From assembly GCF_004117855.1 (NCBI RefSeq), contig NZ_QWBW01000023.1, positions 1 through 54,415 on the forward strand: a DNA stretch of 54,415 bases. The letters run 5' to 3'. A program made the position numbers and the translations under genes. Below are positions 1 to 7,229 of this stretch, piece by piece. Numbering within the stretch: position 1 is the stretch's first letter; each line of letters opens with the position of its first letter. A model generated the notes under the pieces. That model did no database searches. It was not told where the DNA came from and saw only the letters and a program-made list of their open reading frames with translations. Source of the stretch: Modicisalibacter coralii. Its GTDB lineage: Bacteria > Pseudomonadota > Gammaproteobacteria > Pseudomonadales > Halomonadaceae.

Positions 1-116
1 AGCCGCGCATGCCACACGCTGCCCACCAGCAACAGCGCGGTCACGCCCCAGGCCGGCCAGACGTACGATGCGTAGCCGCCCATCATCAAAAAGGCGTGCA
101 ACGAGTCGAAGGCCAT
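1..116 (-). CDS. ccmD: CcmD, heme exporter small subunit (partial, 3' end cut by window edge)
   Basis: Translating the minus strand from the ATG at 114-116 gives a start MAFDSLHAFL followed by GGYASYVWPAWG and one hydrophobic helix, cut after about 38 residues by the window edge. CcmD is a tiny single-span membrane protein that helps release holo-CcmE from the CcmABC complex, and the family normally starts with F-x-[ND/FASF]-x-x-F-x-x-MGGY-x-x-YVW, as here. The gene follows ccmC in the same direction, as in the usual ccmABCD order. A GGAGGAACG sequence just before the ATG is a good ribosome binding site. It is too short to appear as a long reading frame; identity rests on the MGGYASYVW motif and position. 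Confidence 0.85.
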   Translation of the reverse strand, partial: MAFDSLHAFLMMGGYASYVWPAWGVTALLLVGSVWHAR

Positions 117-189
117 CGTTCCTCCACCGGCGCCGGGCACGCCGTGACTTGCCGCGTCGCCGACGGCATGGCGACCTCGGACTGCAAGA

Positions 190-235
190 TTGGATTATCC
201 AACTGTATACAGGTTATGCCGATCAAATGTATACA
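190..235. promoter_or_regulatory. Three consecutive palindromes in the ccmC-ccmD spacer
   Basis: The 131-bp gap between ccmC and ccmD is unusually long for this operon and holds an AT-rich patch with three perfect or near-perfect palindromes: TTGGATTATCCAA (190-202), CTGTATACAG (203-212) and TGTATACA (228-235). The two TGTATACA cores are 24 bp apart centre to centre. On the minus strand the sequence between them, TTGATCGGCATAAC, is half of an FNR/Anr box (good left half, poor right half). The palindromes are seen directly; operator function is inference. Confidence 0.4.
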
Positions 236-247
236 CCCTTGGCCGTT

Positions 248-985
248 TCACCCCTCGCCGGCCAGCTCGCGCACCCAGCGCTTGGCGGACTCGCGGCGCA
301 GGATCTCGTTGCGGGTGCGCATCACCAGCAGCGCCGCGAAGAAGGCGTAGAACCCCAGCAGCATCACCGCCAGCGGCAGCCACATCTCGGCGGGCATGGC
401 CGGGCGCTCGGTGAGCGTGAAGGTCGCCGGCTGGTGCAGGGTGTTCCACCACTCCACCGAATACTTGATGATCGGGATGTTGACCACCCCGACCAGGGTC
501 AGTACCGAGGCGGCGCGGGCACCGCTGTCGCGGCTGGCGAAAGCCCCGCGCAGGGCGATCACGCCGACATACAGGAACAGCTGGATCAGCATCGAGGTCA
601 GGCGCGCATCCCACACCCACCAGGTGCCCCAGGTGGGCACGCCCCACACCGAACCGGAGAACAGTGCGACGAAGGTCATCGTCGCCCCGAAGGGGGCGGT
701 CACCGCCGCCACCATGTCGGCCAGCTTGATCTTCCAGACCAGGAATACCAGCCCGGCGACGGCCATCAGCAAAAAGCACGACTGGGCGAGAATCGCCGCC
801 GGCACATGCACGTAGAGAATCCGGAAGCTGTCGCCCTGCTGGTAGTCGGCCGGCGCGAAGAGCAACGCCCAGACGCTGCCCGTGCCCAGCAGCGTCAGCG
901 CCGCCACCCACAGCGCGGGCTGCAGCCGGCCGCCGATGGCATAGAAGGTGCGGGGCGAGACCAGCTTGTGAACGAAGGACCACAT
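248..985 (-). CDS. ccmC: CcmC, heme-handling membrane protein of cytochrome c maturation
   Basis: CcmC (245 aa) presents heme to the chaperone CcmE in the periplasm within the CcmABCD complex of the System I cytochrome c maturation pathway. The protein has about six hydrophobic helices and the tryptophan-rich WWVWD motif of heme-handling proteins at residues 122-126. The two periplasmic heme-ligand histidines are visible: His60 in YVHVP and His184 in WWNTLHQ. Length matches the family. The gene starts 11 bp after ccmB ends, in the same operon. It is followed by an oddly long spacer before ccmD. Confidence 0.96.
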   Translation of the reverse strand: MWSFVHKLVSPRTFYAIGGRLQPALWVAALTLLGTGSVWALLFAPADYQQGDSFRILYVHVPAAILAQSCFLLMAVAGLVFLVWKIKLADMVAAVTAPFGATMTFVALFSGSVWGVPTWGTWWVWDARLTSMLIQLFLYVGVIALRGAFASRDSGARAASVLTLVGVVNIPIIKYSVEWWNTLHQPATFTLTERPAMPAEMWLPLAVMLLGFYAFFAALLVMRTRNEILRRESAKRWVRELAGEG

Positions 986-996
986 GGTCGGCTACC

Positions 997-1695
997 TCAA
1001 CCGTTGAGACTGATCCGCAGTGCCGCGGCGATCGCCCAGGGCGCGAGCATCAGCGCCAGGGCCAGCAGGGCGCCGAGCAAAGCCAGCCAGGGCGCGACGT
1101 CGCCGCCGAGGATCGCCACCTGCACCGCGCCGGCGCCGAAGATCAACACCGGAATGTACAGCGGCAGGACCAGCAACGACAGCAGTACCCCGCCCCGCGC
1201 GAGCCCCACCGTGAGCGCCGCGCCGATCGCCCCGATCAGGCTCAGACTGGCGCTGCCCAGCGCCAGCGAGATCGCCAGCACGCCATAGCTGCCCGCCGGC
1301 AGCGACAGGAACAGCCCCAGCAGCGGTGCCATCAGTGCCAGCGGCGCCCCGGTGAGCAGCCAGTGCACGGCGACCTTGGCCAGCACCAGGGCGGGCAGCG
1401 GCTGGGGCGCCAGCAGCAGCTGCTCCAGGCTGCCGTCGTCGTGATCGCCGCGAAACAGCGCATCCAGCGAGAGCTGGGTGGCGAGCAGCGCCGCCACCCA
1501 CAACAGCCCCGGGGCGATCGCCGCGAGCCGTTCGGGGTCCGGCGAGATGCCCAACGGGAAGAGCGTGATCACCAGGGCGAAGAACACCAGTGGATTGATG
1601 ATCTCGCCGCGGCGGCGCAGGGACAGCGTCAGCTCGCGCCTGACCGTCGCCACTAGTGCGACAACCAGGCCGCCACGGGGTTCGACGAGCCGCAT
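997..1695 (-). CDS. ccmB: CcmB, heme exporter membrane subunit
   Basis: CcmB (232 aa) is the membrane partner of the CcmA ATPase; together with CcmC they form the ABC-type complex that releases heme-loaded CcmE. The protein has about six membrane segments. Near the N-terminus is RRELTLSLRRRGEIINPLVFF, the usual cytoplasmic start of the family, and the loop after the second helix has the conserved GDHDDGSLEQLLLAP. The start codon lies one base after the ccmA stop (TGAGATG), pointing to translational coupling. The start used puts MRLVEPRGG ahead of the conserved part, so a slightly later start is possible. Confidence 0.95.
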   Translation of the reverse strand: MRLVEPRGGLVVALVATVRRELTLSLRRRGEIINPLVFFALVITLFPLGISPDPERLAAIAPGLLWVAALLATQLSLDALFRGDHDDGSLEQLLLAPQPLPALVLAKVAVHWLLTGAPLALMAPLLGLFLSLPAGSYGVLAISLALGSASLSLIGAIGAALTVGLARGGVLLSLLVLPLYIPVLIFGAGAVQVAILGGDVAPWLALLGALLALALMLAPWAIAAALRISLNG

Positions 1696-1696
1696 C

Positions 1697-2326
1697 TCAG
1701 GCCGCCTCGCCGAGGCTCACGCGCCTCAGCGTGCCATGCCCGGGCAGGGCGTGATGGGTGGTCAGGATCACCCCGCCGCCCGCCGCGGCATGCGCCCACA
1801 GGCGGGCCTCGAGCGCCGCCACGCCCTCGCGGTCGATGGCGGTGAAGGGTTCGTCGAGGATCCACAGCGGCCGCGGCGTGAGTTCCAGCCGGCTCAAGGC
1901 GATGCGCCGCTGCTGGCCGGCGGAGAGCTGGGCCGCCGGCACGTCCTCGAAGCCGCGCAGGCCCAACGCCGCGAGCGCCGTCAGGCGACTCGCCGTGTCG
2001 CCGCGCTCGCCGTGCAGCGCCTGGTACCAGGCCAGGTTCTCCAGCGCGGTCAACGCCGTCTTGACGCCCGGCGCGTGACCCAGATAGAGGAGGTTGGCGA
2101 GGTATTCGGTGCGCACCCGACGCAGCGGGCGCTCGCCCCAGGCGAGTTCGCCCGCCTGGGGCGCCAGCTGACCGGCGAGGATCTTGAGCAGCGTCGTCTT
2201 GCCGCTGCCGTTGGGCCCCTCGACACGCACGATCTCCCCGGGGCCCACGCTCAGGTCGAGCCCCCGGAACAGCCAGCGATCGTCGCGTTCACAGGCCAGC
2301 CCGCGGCCCTCGAGGCGGAATGTCAC
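1697..2326 (-). CDS. ccmA: CcmA, ATPase of the heme release complex
   Basis: CcmA (209 aa) is the cytoplasmic ATP-binding subunit of the CcmABCD complex. Walker A is GPNGSGKT at about residues 37-44; the ABC signature is LSAGQQRR, followed by Walker B in LWILDEPF. I chose the GTG at 2324-2326 as start because AAGGAG lies 8 bp upstream and the product MTFRLEGRGLACERDDR aligns with usual CcmA N-termini. An ATG 13 codons further up has no comparable binding site. It is the first gene of the ccm operon and is divergent from the LexA-like gene. Confidence 0.95.
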   Translation of the reverse strand: MTFRLEGRGLACERDDRWLFRGLDLSVGPGEIVRVEGPNGSGKTTLLKILAGQLAPQAGELAWGERPLRRVRTEYLANLLYLGHAPGVKTALTALENLAWYQALHGERGDTASRLTALAALGLRGFEDVPAAQLSAGQQRRIALSRLELTPRPLWILDEPFTAIDREGVAALEARLWAHAAAGGGVILTTHHALPGHGTLRRVSLGEAA

Positions 2327-2436
2327 GACGCCCTCTCCTTCACCCGTCCGCCCGGCACTGTACACGCAAAGCCCCCCAGCGACCAGCGCGCCCCGGCGCC
2401 GTCGGCAGAGCGTTGGCCGCCACGATACCCGCGCAT

Positions 2437-2464
2437 TTGCCCGCTTCGCCGCGCTTGCTATGAT
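2437..2464 (+). promoter_or_regulatory. Sigma-70-type promoter of the LexA-like/yigZ operon
   Basis: TTGCCC (2437-2442) and TATGAT (2459-2464) are separated by 16 bp, which fits a sigma-70 promoter about 50 bp before the chosen ATG of the LexA-like gene. No CTGT-N8-ACAG LexA box is visible near it, so SOS control of this gene is not supported by the sequence. Confidence 0.5.
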
Positions 2465-2514
2465 GCCCGAGGCGGGTGCGTCCCGCCGCCCTGTCGCAGC
2501 CGATGGAGACGGTC

Positions 2515-2988
2515 ATGCACGCCAGTCTGCCGCACTACCTGCAACGCCTGCCCAACCTGCCGCTCAACGATGCCGCCTGGGAAGAGGTCGACGCCACCGA
2601 CCTGGTCGAGGTGCCCCTGCTCGGGCAGGTGGCCGCCGGCCTGCCGATCGAGGCCTGCCCCGACCAGAGCAGCGTCTCGATCCCCTCGCGCATGGTCCGC
2701 CGCAACACCTATGCCCTGCGCGTGCGCGGCAATTCGATGATCGACAGCAACATCCACGATGGCGACATCATCATCATCGAGCGTCAGGAAAGCGCCGAGA
2801 ACGGCGAAACGGCGGTGGTGATGATCAACGACCAGGAAGTCACCCTCAAGAAGCTCTACATCGAGAAGAACGGGGTGCGCCTGCAGCCGGCCAACGCGAC
2901 CATGCCGCCGATCTTCTTGAAGAACGACGACATCCAGGTGCTGGGGCTGGTCATGGGCGTGATGCGCCAGACCGACATCGCCGCCTGA
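2515..2988 (+). CDS. LexA-like S24 protein lacking the helix-turn-helix domain
   Basis: The 157-aa product is clearly the C-terminal half of a LexA/UmuD-type protein. It has a potential self-cleavage site Ala41-Gly42 in LLGQVAAG, the nucleophile Ser74 in RGNSMID and the general base Lys112 in EVTLKKL. Only about 30 residues precede the cleavage region, so the winged helix-turn-helix of real LexA is absent. The ATG at 2515 has GGAG 6 bp upstream; an upstream GTG (2476) adds only 13 residues and no domain. Sequence around the catalytic core is more LexA-like than UmuD-like and no umuC follows. It overlaps yigZ by ATGA. It could act as a dimer partner or protease-fold signalling protein; its role is unknown to me. 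Confidence 0.8.
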   Translation: MHASLPHYLQRLPNLPLNDAAWEEVDATDLVEVPLLGQVAAGLPIEACPDQSSVSIPSRMVRRNTYALRVRGNSMIDSNIHDGDIIIIERQESAENGETAVVMINDQEVTLKKLYIEKNGVRLQPANATMPPIFLKNDDIQVLGLVMGVMRQTDIAA

Positions 2989-3617
2989 TGAGCTATCCGA
3001 TTCCCGACCTGCCAGACGGCGAGACGCACGTCGCCGAGATCGAGATCGAACGCAGTCGCTTCATCGCCTGGGTCCGACACGCCCCCGACGTCGCCGCCTT
3101 CGAGGCGCTGCTCGCCGCGGCACGACAGCGCTATCCCGACGCCAGCCACCACTGCAGCGCCTTCGTCGCCGGCCCGCCAGGCGAGCAGACGGCGATCGGC
3201 TTCTCCGACGACGGCGAACCCGGCGGCACCGCCGGGCGGCCGATGTTCCAGGTCCTCGACGGCAGCGGCATCGGCCAGGTGGGCTGCGTGGTGACGCGTT
3301 ACTTCGGCGGCACCAAGCTGGGCACCGGCGGACTGGTGCGCGCCTACTCCCAGGCCGTGCAGAAGGCGCTGGAAACGCTGCCGTGCTTCACCTTCACGCC
3401 GCGGCGCACGCTGCGCCTGGCCCTCGACTTCGCCGGCGAGGCCGAGGCGCGCGCCTGGCTGGCCGAACGCGACGTGCCGATCGACAGCGTGGACTACGGC
3501 CCCGACGGCGTGGTGCTCGGCGTGGGCTGGCCGAGCGATGCCGATGCCGACCTGAGCGCCCTCGAGGCGCGGCTCAAGGGGCGCCTGCGGCGCCTCGCCG
3601 ACCCCGTCGAGGGCTGA
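2988..3617 (+). CDS. yigZ: YigZ/IMPACT family protein
   Basis: This 209-aa protein belongs to the UPF0029/IMPACT family. Characteristic stretches are SHHCSAF near residue 53, DDGEPGGTAGRPM near 73, and VVTRYFGGTKLGTGGLVRAY near 100, followed by a C-terminal ferredoxin-like domain. The eukaryotic relative IMPACT modulates translation-stress signalling; the bacterial role is not settled. Its ATG overlaps the stop of the LexA-like gene (TGATG), so the two are translated together. Length is normal for the family. Confidence 0.92.
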   Translation: MSYPIPDLPDGETHVAEIEIERSRFIAWVRHAPDVAAFEALLAAARQRYPDASHHCSAFVAGPPGEQTAIGFSDDGEPGGTAGRPMFQVLDGSGIGQVGCVVTRYFGGTKLGTGGLVRAYSQAVQKALETLPCFTFTPRRTLRLALDFAGEAEARAWLAERDVPIDSVDYGPDGVVLGVGWPSDADADLSALEARLKGRLRRLADPVEG

Positions 3618-3692
3618 ACGCCCCGCACCGCTCAGCAAGCCCGGGACGACCTGCTAGAATGCCGGCGCATTGTCGTCGGACGAGGTCGCATC

Positions 3693-4688
3693 GTGCAGTC
3701 ACTACGTTATCCGGGCCGTATCGGCCTGGCCCCCATGGAGGGCGTCATCGACGCCGTCACGCGCGAGTTGCTGACCCGCCACGAGGGACTCGACTGGACG
3801 GTGACCGAGTTCGTGCGCGTCGTCGACACGCGCCTGCCGCCCCGGGTCTTCTACAAGCACTGCCCCGAGCTCCGCGACGCCGCCGTCACGCCGAGCGGCG
3901 TGCCGGTCCACCTGCAACTGCTGGGCTCCGACCCCGAGGCGCTGGCCGCCAACGCGCGTCAGGCCCTGGCGCTGGGCGCCACGAGCCTGGACCTCAACTT
4001 CGGTTGCCCGGCCAAGACGGTCAATCGCCACGACGGCGGTGCCAGCCTGCTGCGCGACCCGCGGCGTGTCGAGCGTGCCGTGGCCGCGGTGGCCGGCGCC
4101 GTCGAGGGTGCCATCCCGGTGACCGCCAAGATCCGCCTGGGCTTCGCCGACCGGCGTCTGGCGCTGGCCTGCAGCGAGGCCGCCGAGGCCGGCGGTGCCC
4201 GTCACCTGGTCGTTCACGCGCGGACCCGCAACGAAGGCTATCGCCCGCCGGCCCACTGGGAGTGGATCGCCCGCATCCGCGCCCGGCTGTCGATCCCGGT
4301 GATCGCCAACGGCGACATCTGGACCCTGGCCGACTACTGGAAGGCCCGCAGCCTGTCCGGCTGCGAGGACGTGATGCTGGGCCGCGCGGTGCTCGCCGAT
4401 CCGTTGCTGGCGCGGCGCATCCGCCACTGGCAGCGCACCGGCGCCGTGCTGCCGGCGACGCCTTGGGCCGAGCGTGCCGAGATCCTCACCCGCTACGCCG
4501 AACGCCAGCGCCAGGGCCTGCCGGACAAGGTCGTGGTCTCGCTGCTCAAGCAGTGGCTCAACATCATGCGCGGGCAGAACGGGGAGGCGGCTTCACGCTT
4601 CGCGACCCTGCGCCGCGAGACAAGGCTGACGGCGTTCCTCGAGGGGCTCGACGCGCCGTCGCTCGACGCCGCCAGGCAGGCCGGCTGA
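3693..4688 (+). CDS. dusC: tRNA-dihydrouridine synthase, DusC type
   Basis: This FMN enzyme reduces uridine to dihydrouridine in the D-loop of tRNA. The N-terminus LAPMEGV binds FMN. The catalytic Cys105 is in NFGCPAKTVNRHDGGA. Later motifs VHARTRNEGY and PVIANGDIW complete the TIM barrel, and VSLLKQWLN belongs to the C-terminal helical RNA-binding domain. The RTRNEGY and MEGV variants resemble DusC (position 16) rather than DusA or DusB. The start is a GTG with GAGG about 7 bp upstream. TAGAAT at 3655-3660 is a plausible -10. At 331 aa the length is typical. Confidence 0.92.
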   Translation: MQSLRYPGRIGLAPMEGVIDAVTRELLTRHEGLDWTVTEFVRVVDTRLPPRVFYKHCPELRDAAVTPSGVPVHLQLLGSDPEALAANARQALALGATSLDLNFGCPAKTVNRHDGGASLLRDPRRVERAVAAVAGAVEGAIPVTAKIRLGFADRRLALACSEAAEAGGARHLVVHARTRNEGYRPPAHWEWIARIRARLSIPVIANGDIWTLADYWKARSLSGCEDVMLGRAVLADPLLARRIRHWQRTGAVLPATPWAERAEILTRYAERQRQGLPDKVVVSLLKQWLNIMRGQNGEAASRFATLRRETRLTAFLEGLDAPSLDAARQAG

Positions 4689-4731
4689 CAGCGCCTTCGT
4701 CGGTCGCACAAACGTCAGGCAACAATCAGGC

Positions 4732-4763
4732 AAAAAAAAGGCGCGTCGATGGGCGACGCGCCT
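4732..4763 (-). terminator. Intrinsic terminator, second terminator of the csrA-tRNA transcription unit
   Basis: Read on the minus strand, the 10-bp stem AGGCGCGTCG / CGACGCGCCT with a 5-base loop is followed by eight U. It stops minus-strand transcription coming from the tRNA genes before it enters the convergent dusC. Confidence 0.85.
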
Positions 4764-4847
4764 CGAACGACCGCCACGGGATACCCGGCTCGCGATGCCG
4801 GTCTCCCCATGAGCTGTCAAGGAAAAAATACGATACGACCAAGAAAT

Positions 4848-4872
4848 CCGCCCTCCCCGAAGGGGAGGGCGG
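4848..4872 (-). terminator. Terminator hairpin just after the tRNA-Arg gene
   Basis: An 11-bp GC stem CCGCCCTCCCC / GGGGAGGGCGG closed by a short UUC-type loop begins 11 bases after the 3' end of the last tRNA on the minus strand. It is followed only by AUUUCUU. It is either a terminator or a 3'-processing hairpin, backed up by the stronger terminator 85 bp further on. Confidence 0.65.
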
Positions 4873-4882
4873 ACTGGAAATC

Positions 4883-4959
4883 TGGCGCGCCCGGGAGGAT
4901 TCGAACCTCCGACCACCTGATTCGTAGTCAGGTACTCTATCCAGCTGAGCTACGGGCGC
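4883..4959 (-). tRNA. tRNA-Arg (anticodon ACG), copy 2
   Basis: The minus strand gives a complete 77-nt cloverleaf: acceptor GCGCCCG/CGGGCGC, anticodon stem CCTGA/TCAGG with loop CTACGAA (anticodon ACG, whose A34 is normally edited to inosine), T-loop GGTTCGAATCC and an encoded CCA. It is identical to the copy 130 bp upstream. This is the conserved csrA-serV-argV type arrangement. Confidence 0.97.
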
Positions 4960-5023
4960 TTGTCATGATTCGGCAGAGTCGCTGACGTCGACTAAGATGA
5001 CGGGCGAGTTCGACCAAATGGGT

Positions 5024-5041
5024 GAAACGCCTTGGCGTTTC
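5024..5041. repeat. Inverted repeat between the two tRNA-Arg genes
   Basis: GAAACGCC-TT-GGCGTTTC is a perfect 8-bp inverted repeat in the spacer between the tandem tRNA-Arg genes. In the primary transcript it would form a tight hairpin, probably a processing element rather than a terminator, because no U-run follows. Confidence 0.6.
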
Positions 5042-5086
5042 CGGGCAGTGGCAAGCGACATGCCTGACTACCGAGCGAAGGGAAGA

Positions 5087-5163
5087 TGGCGCGCCCGGGA
5101 GGATTCGAACCTCCGACCACCTGATTCGTAGTCAGGTACTCTATCCAGCTGAGCTACGGGCGC
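5087..5163 (-). tRNA. tRNA-Arg (anticodon ACG), copy 1
   Basis: Identical over all 77 nt to the downstream copy: same acceptor stem, ACG anticodon loop CTACGAA, T-arm and encoded CCA. It lies between tRNA-Ser and the second tRNA-Arg, all in the same direction. Confidence 0.97.
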
Positions 5164-5219
5164 TTGACTTGCCTCTTCACCGCGTCGATGTCCTTCATCC
5201 AAGACTCAATGCGCTTGAA

Positions 5220-5312
5220 TGGCGGAGAGAGAGGGATTCGAACCCTCGATAGGGCTATAAACCCTATACTCCCTTAGCAGGGGAGCGCCTTCAGCCACTC
5301 GGCCATCTCTCC
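5220..5312 (-). tRNA. tRNA-Ser (anticodon GCT)
   Basis: A 93-nt class II tRNA: acceptor GGAGAGA/TCTCTCC, anticodon stem-loop with CTGCTAA (anticodon GCT, reads AGC/AGU), a long variable arm TATAGGGTTTATAGCCCTA, T-loop GGTTCGAATCC and encoded CCA. It sits directly downstream of csrA, as in Pseudomonas and E. coli. Confidence 0.97.
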
Positions 5313-5492
5313 CTCATCAACACGGCGCGTAGGTTACCGTTTCTGTTGGTTCCTGTCCACCCTTGGCGAAAAAATTCTGCCGTCGAGCCGGCTTCGCTTC
5401 AGCGGTTAAACGCTCCCTGGTGCCGCTTCTTCACGAACGTTGCGGGGTCACGCCGATCAATCCTCGCGATTCACGCCATTCCCCCGCGGCCT

Positions 5493-5687
5493 TCACGTTC
5501 CCGATTCACTGCTGTCATCGGACCTTTCGCGCTGTATGCGCTGGTAGATCTCTTCACGATGCACGGAGACATCCTTCGGTGCATTGACACCAATCCGGAC
5601 CTGATTCCCCTTCACACCGAGCACGGTGACGGTTATCTCGTCTCCGATCATTAAGGTCTCGCCGACTCGACGGGTCAGGATGAGCAT
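5493..5687 (-). CDS. csrA: CsrA/RsmA, global RNA-binding translational regulator
   Basis: The 64-aa protein [16 protein letters not shown]... is a typical CsrA. It is a homodimer that binds GGA motifs in mRNA leaders, often over the ribosome binding site. Key RNA-contacting residues Leu4, Arg6 and Arg44 (VHREEIY) are present. The start at 5685-5687 follows AAGGAG 7 bp upstream; a longer frame upstream has no homology to the family. It lies between lysC and the tRNA-Ser/Arg genes, the classical location. The gene has its own probable promoter and a leader with three GGA motifs, suggesting autoregulation. The proposed antagonist RNA is encoded at about 15.7-16.0 kb. Confidence 0.97.
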   Translation of the reverse strand: MLILTRRVGETLMIGDEITVTVLGVKGNQVRIGVNAPKDVSVHREEIYQRIQRERSDDSSESGT

Positions 5688-5755
5688 GGCTGATCTCCTT
5701 TCAGACTTCTTCCAACGGGGTGCGCGCAACAGCTATGGTCCATAGAAGAAGCGCG
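5688..5755 (-). promoter_or_regulatory. csrA 5' leader with GGA hairpin, probable autoregulatory site
   Basis: Between the predicted transcription start and the ATG the minus strand carries CUAUGGACCAUAG (5733-5745), a palindrome that folds with GGA in or next to the loop. A second GGA is in GUUGGAAGAAG, and the Shine-Dalgarno AAGGAGA is a third. CUUCUUC just before the hairpin can also pair with GAAGAAG further down. A hairpin GGA plus a GGA at the ribosome binding site is the usual layout of CsrA-repressed leaders. The motifs are seen; repression is inference. Confidence 0.5.
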
Positions 5756-5761
5756 GCCGTG

Positions 5762-5791
5762 ATTATGCGCCATACGCTTCTATCAGGCCAA
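5762..5791 (-). promoter_or_regulatory. Probable csrA promoter
   Basis: On the minus strand TTGGCC (5786-5791) and CATAAT (5762-5767) are 18 bp apart. This places the start of transcription near 5755, about 68 nt before the csrA ATG. CATAAT matches five of six -10 bases. lysC is upstream in the same direction, so read-through is also possible. Confidence 0.5.
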
Positions 5792-5838
5792 CTCACCGCA
5801 ACTCATGAGACCGCATAGTCACGTTGAATGAAAGCCCT

Positions 5839-5853
5839 GCCATGGACCATGGC
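5839..5853. promoter_or_regulatory. Palindrome upstream of the csrA promoter, twin of the leader palindrome
   Basis: GCCATGGACCATGGC is a 15-bp palindrome whose core ATGGACCAT is the reverse complement of the core ATGGTCCAT at 5736-5744. The two centres are 106 bp apart, close to ten helical turns, and flank the csrA promoter. This could be a pair of operators for one regulator. Alternatively this one could be a weak 3' hairpin for lysC, although no U-run follows. Confidence 0.35.
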
Positions 5854-5900
5854 GTATCCTTACACCCCTAGCGTAGAACCCCTGTTCGGTTCCGTGGGCC

Positions 5901-7151
5901 TCATTCGCTCTCCACGCTATCCTTGTCCAGCCCGAACGCCTTGTGCAAGGCACGCACCGCCAGTTCCATCTGTTTCTCGTCGATCACCACGGAGATCTTG
6001 ATTTCCGAGGTGGAAACCATGCGGATGTTGATGTTCTCGTCGGCGAGCACCCGGAACATCTTGGACGCCACACCGGCGTGCGAACGCATGCCCACGCCCA
6101 CCAGCGAGACCTTGGCGATGTTGTCGTCGGCACGCAGTTCGCCTTCGCCCAGCGACGGAATGATGTCGTTCTCGAGGATACGCTGGGTCTGCTTGAAGTC
6201 GCTCTTGTTCACCGTGAAGGTGAAGTCGGTGTAGTTGCCGGTCGGCGCGACGTTCTGGACGATCATGTCGACTTCGATGTTGGCGTCGGCGATCGGCCCC
6301 AGAATGCGCGAGGCAACCCCCGGCACGTCGGGCGTGTTGAGCAGGGTGAGCTTGGCTTCGTTGGCCGTGAAGGCGATGCCGGAAATCAGCGGTTCTTCCA
6401 TGGAATCCTCTTCTTCATCTGAATCTGCGACGATCAGCGTGCCCGGGCCCTCTTCGAAGCTCGACAGCACGCGCAGCGGGACGTTGTACTTGCCGGCGAA
6501 CTCGACGGCACGAATCTGCAGCACCTTGGAGCCCAGGCTGGCCAGCTCGAGCATCTCCTCGACGGTGATCTTCTCGAGGCGCTGAGCGCGCGAGCAGACT
6601 CGCGGATCGGTGGTGTAGACGCCATCGACATCGGTGTAGATCTGGCATTCGTCGGCCTTGAGTGCCGCCGCCAGGGCCACCCCGGTGGTGTCGGAACCGC
6701 CGCGACCGAGGGTGGTGATGTTGCCCTCCTCGTCGACGCCCTGGAAACCGGCCACCACGGCCACCTGACCATCGTCGAGGTCCTGGCGCACGTCCTCGGT
6801 GTCGATGCGCTGGATACGCGCCTTGGTATGGGCGCTGTCGGTCTGGATACCGACCTGGGCACCGGTATACGAGGTCGCCGCGACACCGAGCTTGTGCAGG
6901 GCCATCGCCAGCAGCGAGATGGTCACCTGCTCGCCGGTGGAGACCAGCATGTCCATCTCGCGCGGGGTGGGCTCGTCGTTGATCTGGCCGGCCAGCTCGA
7001 TCAGCCGGTTGGTCTCGCCGCTCATCGCCGAGACCACGACCACGATCTGATGGCCTTCGTCACGGAACCGCTTCACTTTCTCGGCAACGGCCTTGATGCG
7101 CTCCACCGAGCCCACCGAGGTGCCGCCGAATTTCTGTACGTATAGCGCCAT
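5901..7151 (-). CDS. lysC: Aspartate kinase
   Basis: This enzyme phosphorylates L-aspartate, the first step to lysine, threonine, methionine and, in halomonads, ectoine. The 416-aa protein starts MALYVQKFGGTS with the ATP-binding KFGGTS at residues 7-12. It has the substrate motif LGRGGSDTTG in the middle and two ACT domains at the C-terminus (from about residue 265) that sense amino-acid end products. Length is that of the single-function aspartokinase of Pseudomonas. The gene is between alaS and csrA, the usual gammaproteobacterial order. Confidence 0.96.
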   Translation of the reverse strand: MALYVQKFGGTSVGSVERIKAVAEKVKRFRDEGHQIVVVVSAMSGETNRLIELAGQINDEPTPREMDMLVSTGEQVTISLLAMALHKLGVAATSYTGAQVGIQTDSAHTKARIQRIDTEDVRQDLDDGQVAVVAGFQGVDEEGNITTLGRGGSDTTGVALAAALKADECQIYTDVDGVYTTDPRVCSRAQRLEKITVEEMLELASLGSKVLQIRAVEFAGKYNVPLRVLSSFEEGPGTLIVADSDEEEDSMEEPLISGIAFTANEAKLTLLNTPDVPGVASRILGPIADANIEVDMIVQNVAPTGNYTDFTFTVNKSDFKQTQRILENDIIPSLGEGELRADDNIAKVSLVGVGMRSHAGVASKMFRVLADENINIRMVSTSEIKISVVIDEKQMELAVRALHKAFGLDKDSVESE

Positions 7152-7229
7152 GGGTTGCCTATTGGTGTTGGGTTCATGAATGTCGAGCTAGTCCACCGCC
7201 GACCGGCCGGTCACCAGCCGGTCACGAGA

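Noticed and set aside
203..212. CTGTATACAG in the ccm spacer as a LexA box
   Set aside because: It has CTGT and ACAG but only 2 bp between them, whereas the LexA box needs 8.
68..1288. A 406-codon plus-strand frame across ccmD, ccmC and ccmB
   Set aside because: Arg/Gln/His-rich composition typical of antisense frames; the three ccm genes on the other strand carry clear motifs.
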